The notes under the pieces are model-generated. The model ran no database searches, had not been told where the DNA came from, and worked only from the letters and a program-made list of their open reading frames with translations. Shown here in pieces: positions 63,357 to 64,000 of a DNA stretch of 64,000 nucleotides. The translations under genes were made by a program, and so were the position numbers. The DNA lies in contig JAUICM010000004.1 in the NCBI GenBank assembly GCA_030427885.1, forward strand, positions 186,001 through 250,000. The letters run 5' to 3'. Source of the DNA: Rhodothermia bacterium (lineage in GTDB: Bacteria > Bacteroidota > Rhodothermia > Balneolales > Balneolaceae). Each line of letters begins with the position of its first letter. The stretch's first letter is position 1.

Positions 63357-64000
63357 ATGATATACCTTGATTACGCTGCAACCACACCCATGGGTGAGAA
63401 GGCTCTGGAGGTCTACACGAAAGTAGCGAAGGAATATTTTGGCAATGCGAGCAGTCTTCATGACATCGGTTCGTCGGCTAAACAGATACTGAATGCATCA
63501 GCGTTAACAATCGCAAAGACACTGAATGCTCAGGCGAAAGATATCTGGTTTACCTCCGGGGCATCGGAGGCTAATTTTCTGGCTATTCAGGCTTTGGTGG
63601 ATGGGAGCAGCAAAAAGGGAAAGCATATCATTACCACTAAGATCGAGCACTCTTCAGTGATCCATGTATTTGAGAAATTAGCCTCTCAGGGATATGAGCT
63701 AAGCTGGCTGCCGGTAGATGCTTCCGGGAAAGTGGATTTGAAGGATCTGAAGGAAATAGTGCGGGATGATACCATACTTGTATCCGTTCAGCATGTAAAT
63801 TCTGAGATCGGGACGATACAGGATATCTCAGAGATAGGTGCTTTTTTGAATGAACAGGATATTTTATTTCATACCGATGCGGTGCAGTCATTTGGTAAGA
63901 TTCCTGTGGATGTAGAAGCCTTGAACGTTGATGCACTTTCCATTTCAGCGCACAAGATCTATGGACCAAAAGGAGTTGGGGCAGTGTGGTTGAACCCAGC
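63357..64000 (+). CDS. Cysteine desulfurase (NifS/IscS family), 3' end beyond the window
   Basis: An open frame from ATG at 63357 ([16 protein letters not shown]) reaches the right edge without a stop; 214 residues are visible. This is the N-terminal part of a class V PLP aminotransferase: [64 protein letters not shown] and [13 protein letters not shown], the last containing the PLP lysine. It is divergent from nadC with an 81-base gap. Like the NifS homolog beside nad genes in other bacteria, it may build the NadA Fe-S cluster. Confidence 0.95.
   Translation, partial: MIYLDYAATTPMGEKALEVYTKVAKEYFGNASSLHDIGSSAKQILNASALTIAKTLNAQAKDIWFTSGASEANFLAIQALVDGSSKKGKHIITTKIEHSSVIHVFEKLASQGYELSWLPVDASGKVDLKDLKEIVRDDTILVSVQHVNSEIGTIQDISEIGAFLNEQDILFHTDAVQSFGKIPVDVEALNVDALSISAHKIYGPKGVGAVWLNP

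Overview
The window is 64 kb of a bacterial chromosome that looks like a member of the Bacteroidota/FCB group, most plausibly Balneolota (Gracilimonas/Balneola-like). This rests on Bacteroidetes-type promoters (TTG-N20-TANNTTTG in front of tRNA-Phe and of a response regulator), weak or absent Shine-Dalgarno sequences, many lipoproteins, GH92/GH13/GH5 enzymes, a secreted DPP IV-type peptidase, leucine dehydrogenase, and moderate G+C (about 43-50% in hand-counted lines of ordinary genes). The taxonomic call is inference.

Layout. 1-5.9 kb: housekeeping genes (partial unknown gene, hslO, leucine dehydrogenase, recJ, tRNA-Phe) with a small GIY-YIG nuclease gene set between inverted repeats. 5.9-6.9 kb and 21.7-22.8 kb: two related clusters of dispersed repeats. 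Between them lie a secreted ricin-type lectin gene, an AT-rich six-gene defence operon (8860-20884) and a small secreted protein. 22.8-31.9 kb: response regulator, a three-gene SDR/aldehyde dehydrogenase/YhdH operon, an M28 peptidase, a PAS histidine kinase with its response regulator, and an MFS transporter. 32-45.7 kb: DUF2911 lipoprotein, DsbA/FrnE-like protein, UvrC/Cho-like nuclease, HAD phosphatase, second MFS transporter, DPP IV-like peptidase, a second GIY-YIG gene between two REPIN-like repeats, GH13 amylase, M50-like protease, and an ECF sigma factor with a membrane partner. 45.8-56.5 kb: RlmI-like methyltransferase, beta-propeller lipoprotein, GH92 mannosidase, serine hydrolase, aldose epimerase, GH5 glucanase, PqiA-like protein. 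56.5-61.2 kb: accessory genes (KAP NTPase with a VOC protein, PqqB-like MBL protein, zeta-toxin-like pair). 61.2-64 kb: nadA, nadC and a divergent cysteine desulfurase, which probably supplies the NadA Fe-S cluster.

The main finding is the operon vsr - cytosine methyltransferase - 901-aa protein - NERD/SF1 helicase - drmA - drmB. It carries the DISARM pair DrmA and DrmB and a class-2-type methyltransferase. It has no drmC phospholipase-D nuclease. Instead it has a NERD-nuclease/helicase fusion and a Vsr endonuclease with a complete active site. Start-stop overlaps tie all six genes into one transcription unit, preceded by a palindrome-rich control region. I read it as a variant DISARM-type antiphage island.

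The second theme is a family of 84-98 bp REPIN-like inverted-repeat units. Two different small GIY-YIG nuclease genes sit inside or between copies of them, which suggests a nuclease-linked repeat mobility system analogous to RAYT/REP. A separate family of C/G-rich repeats accompanies them.
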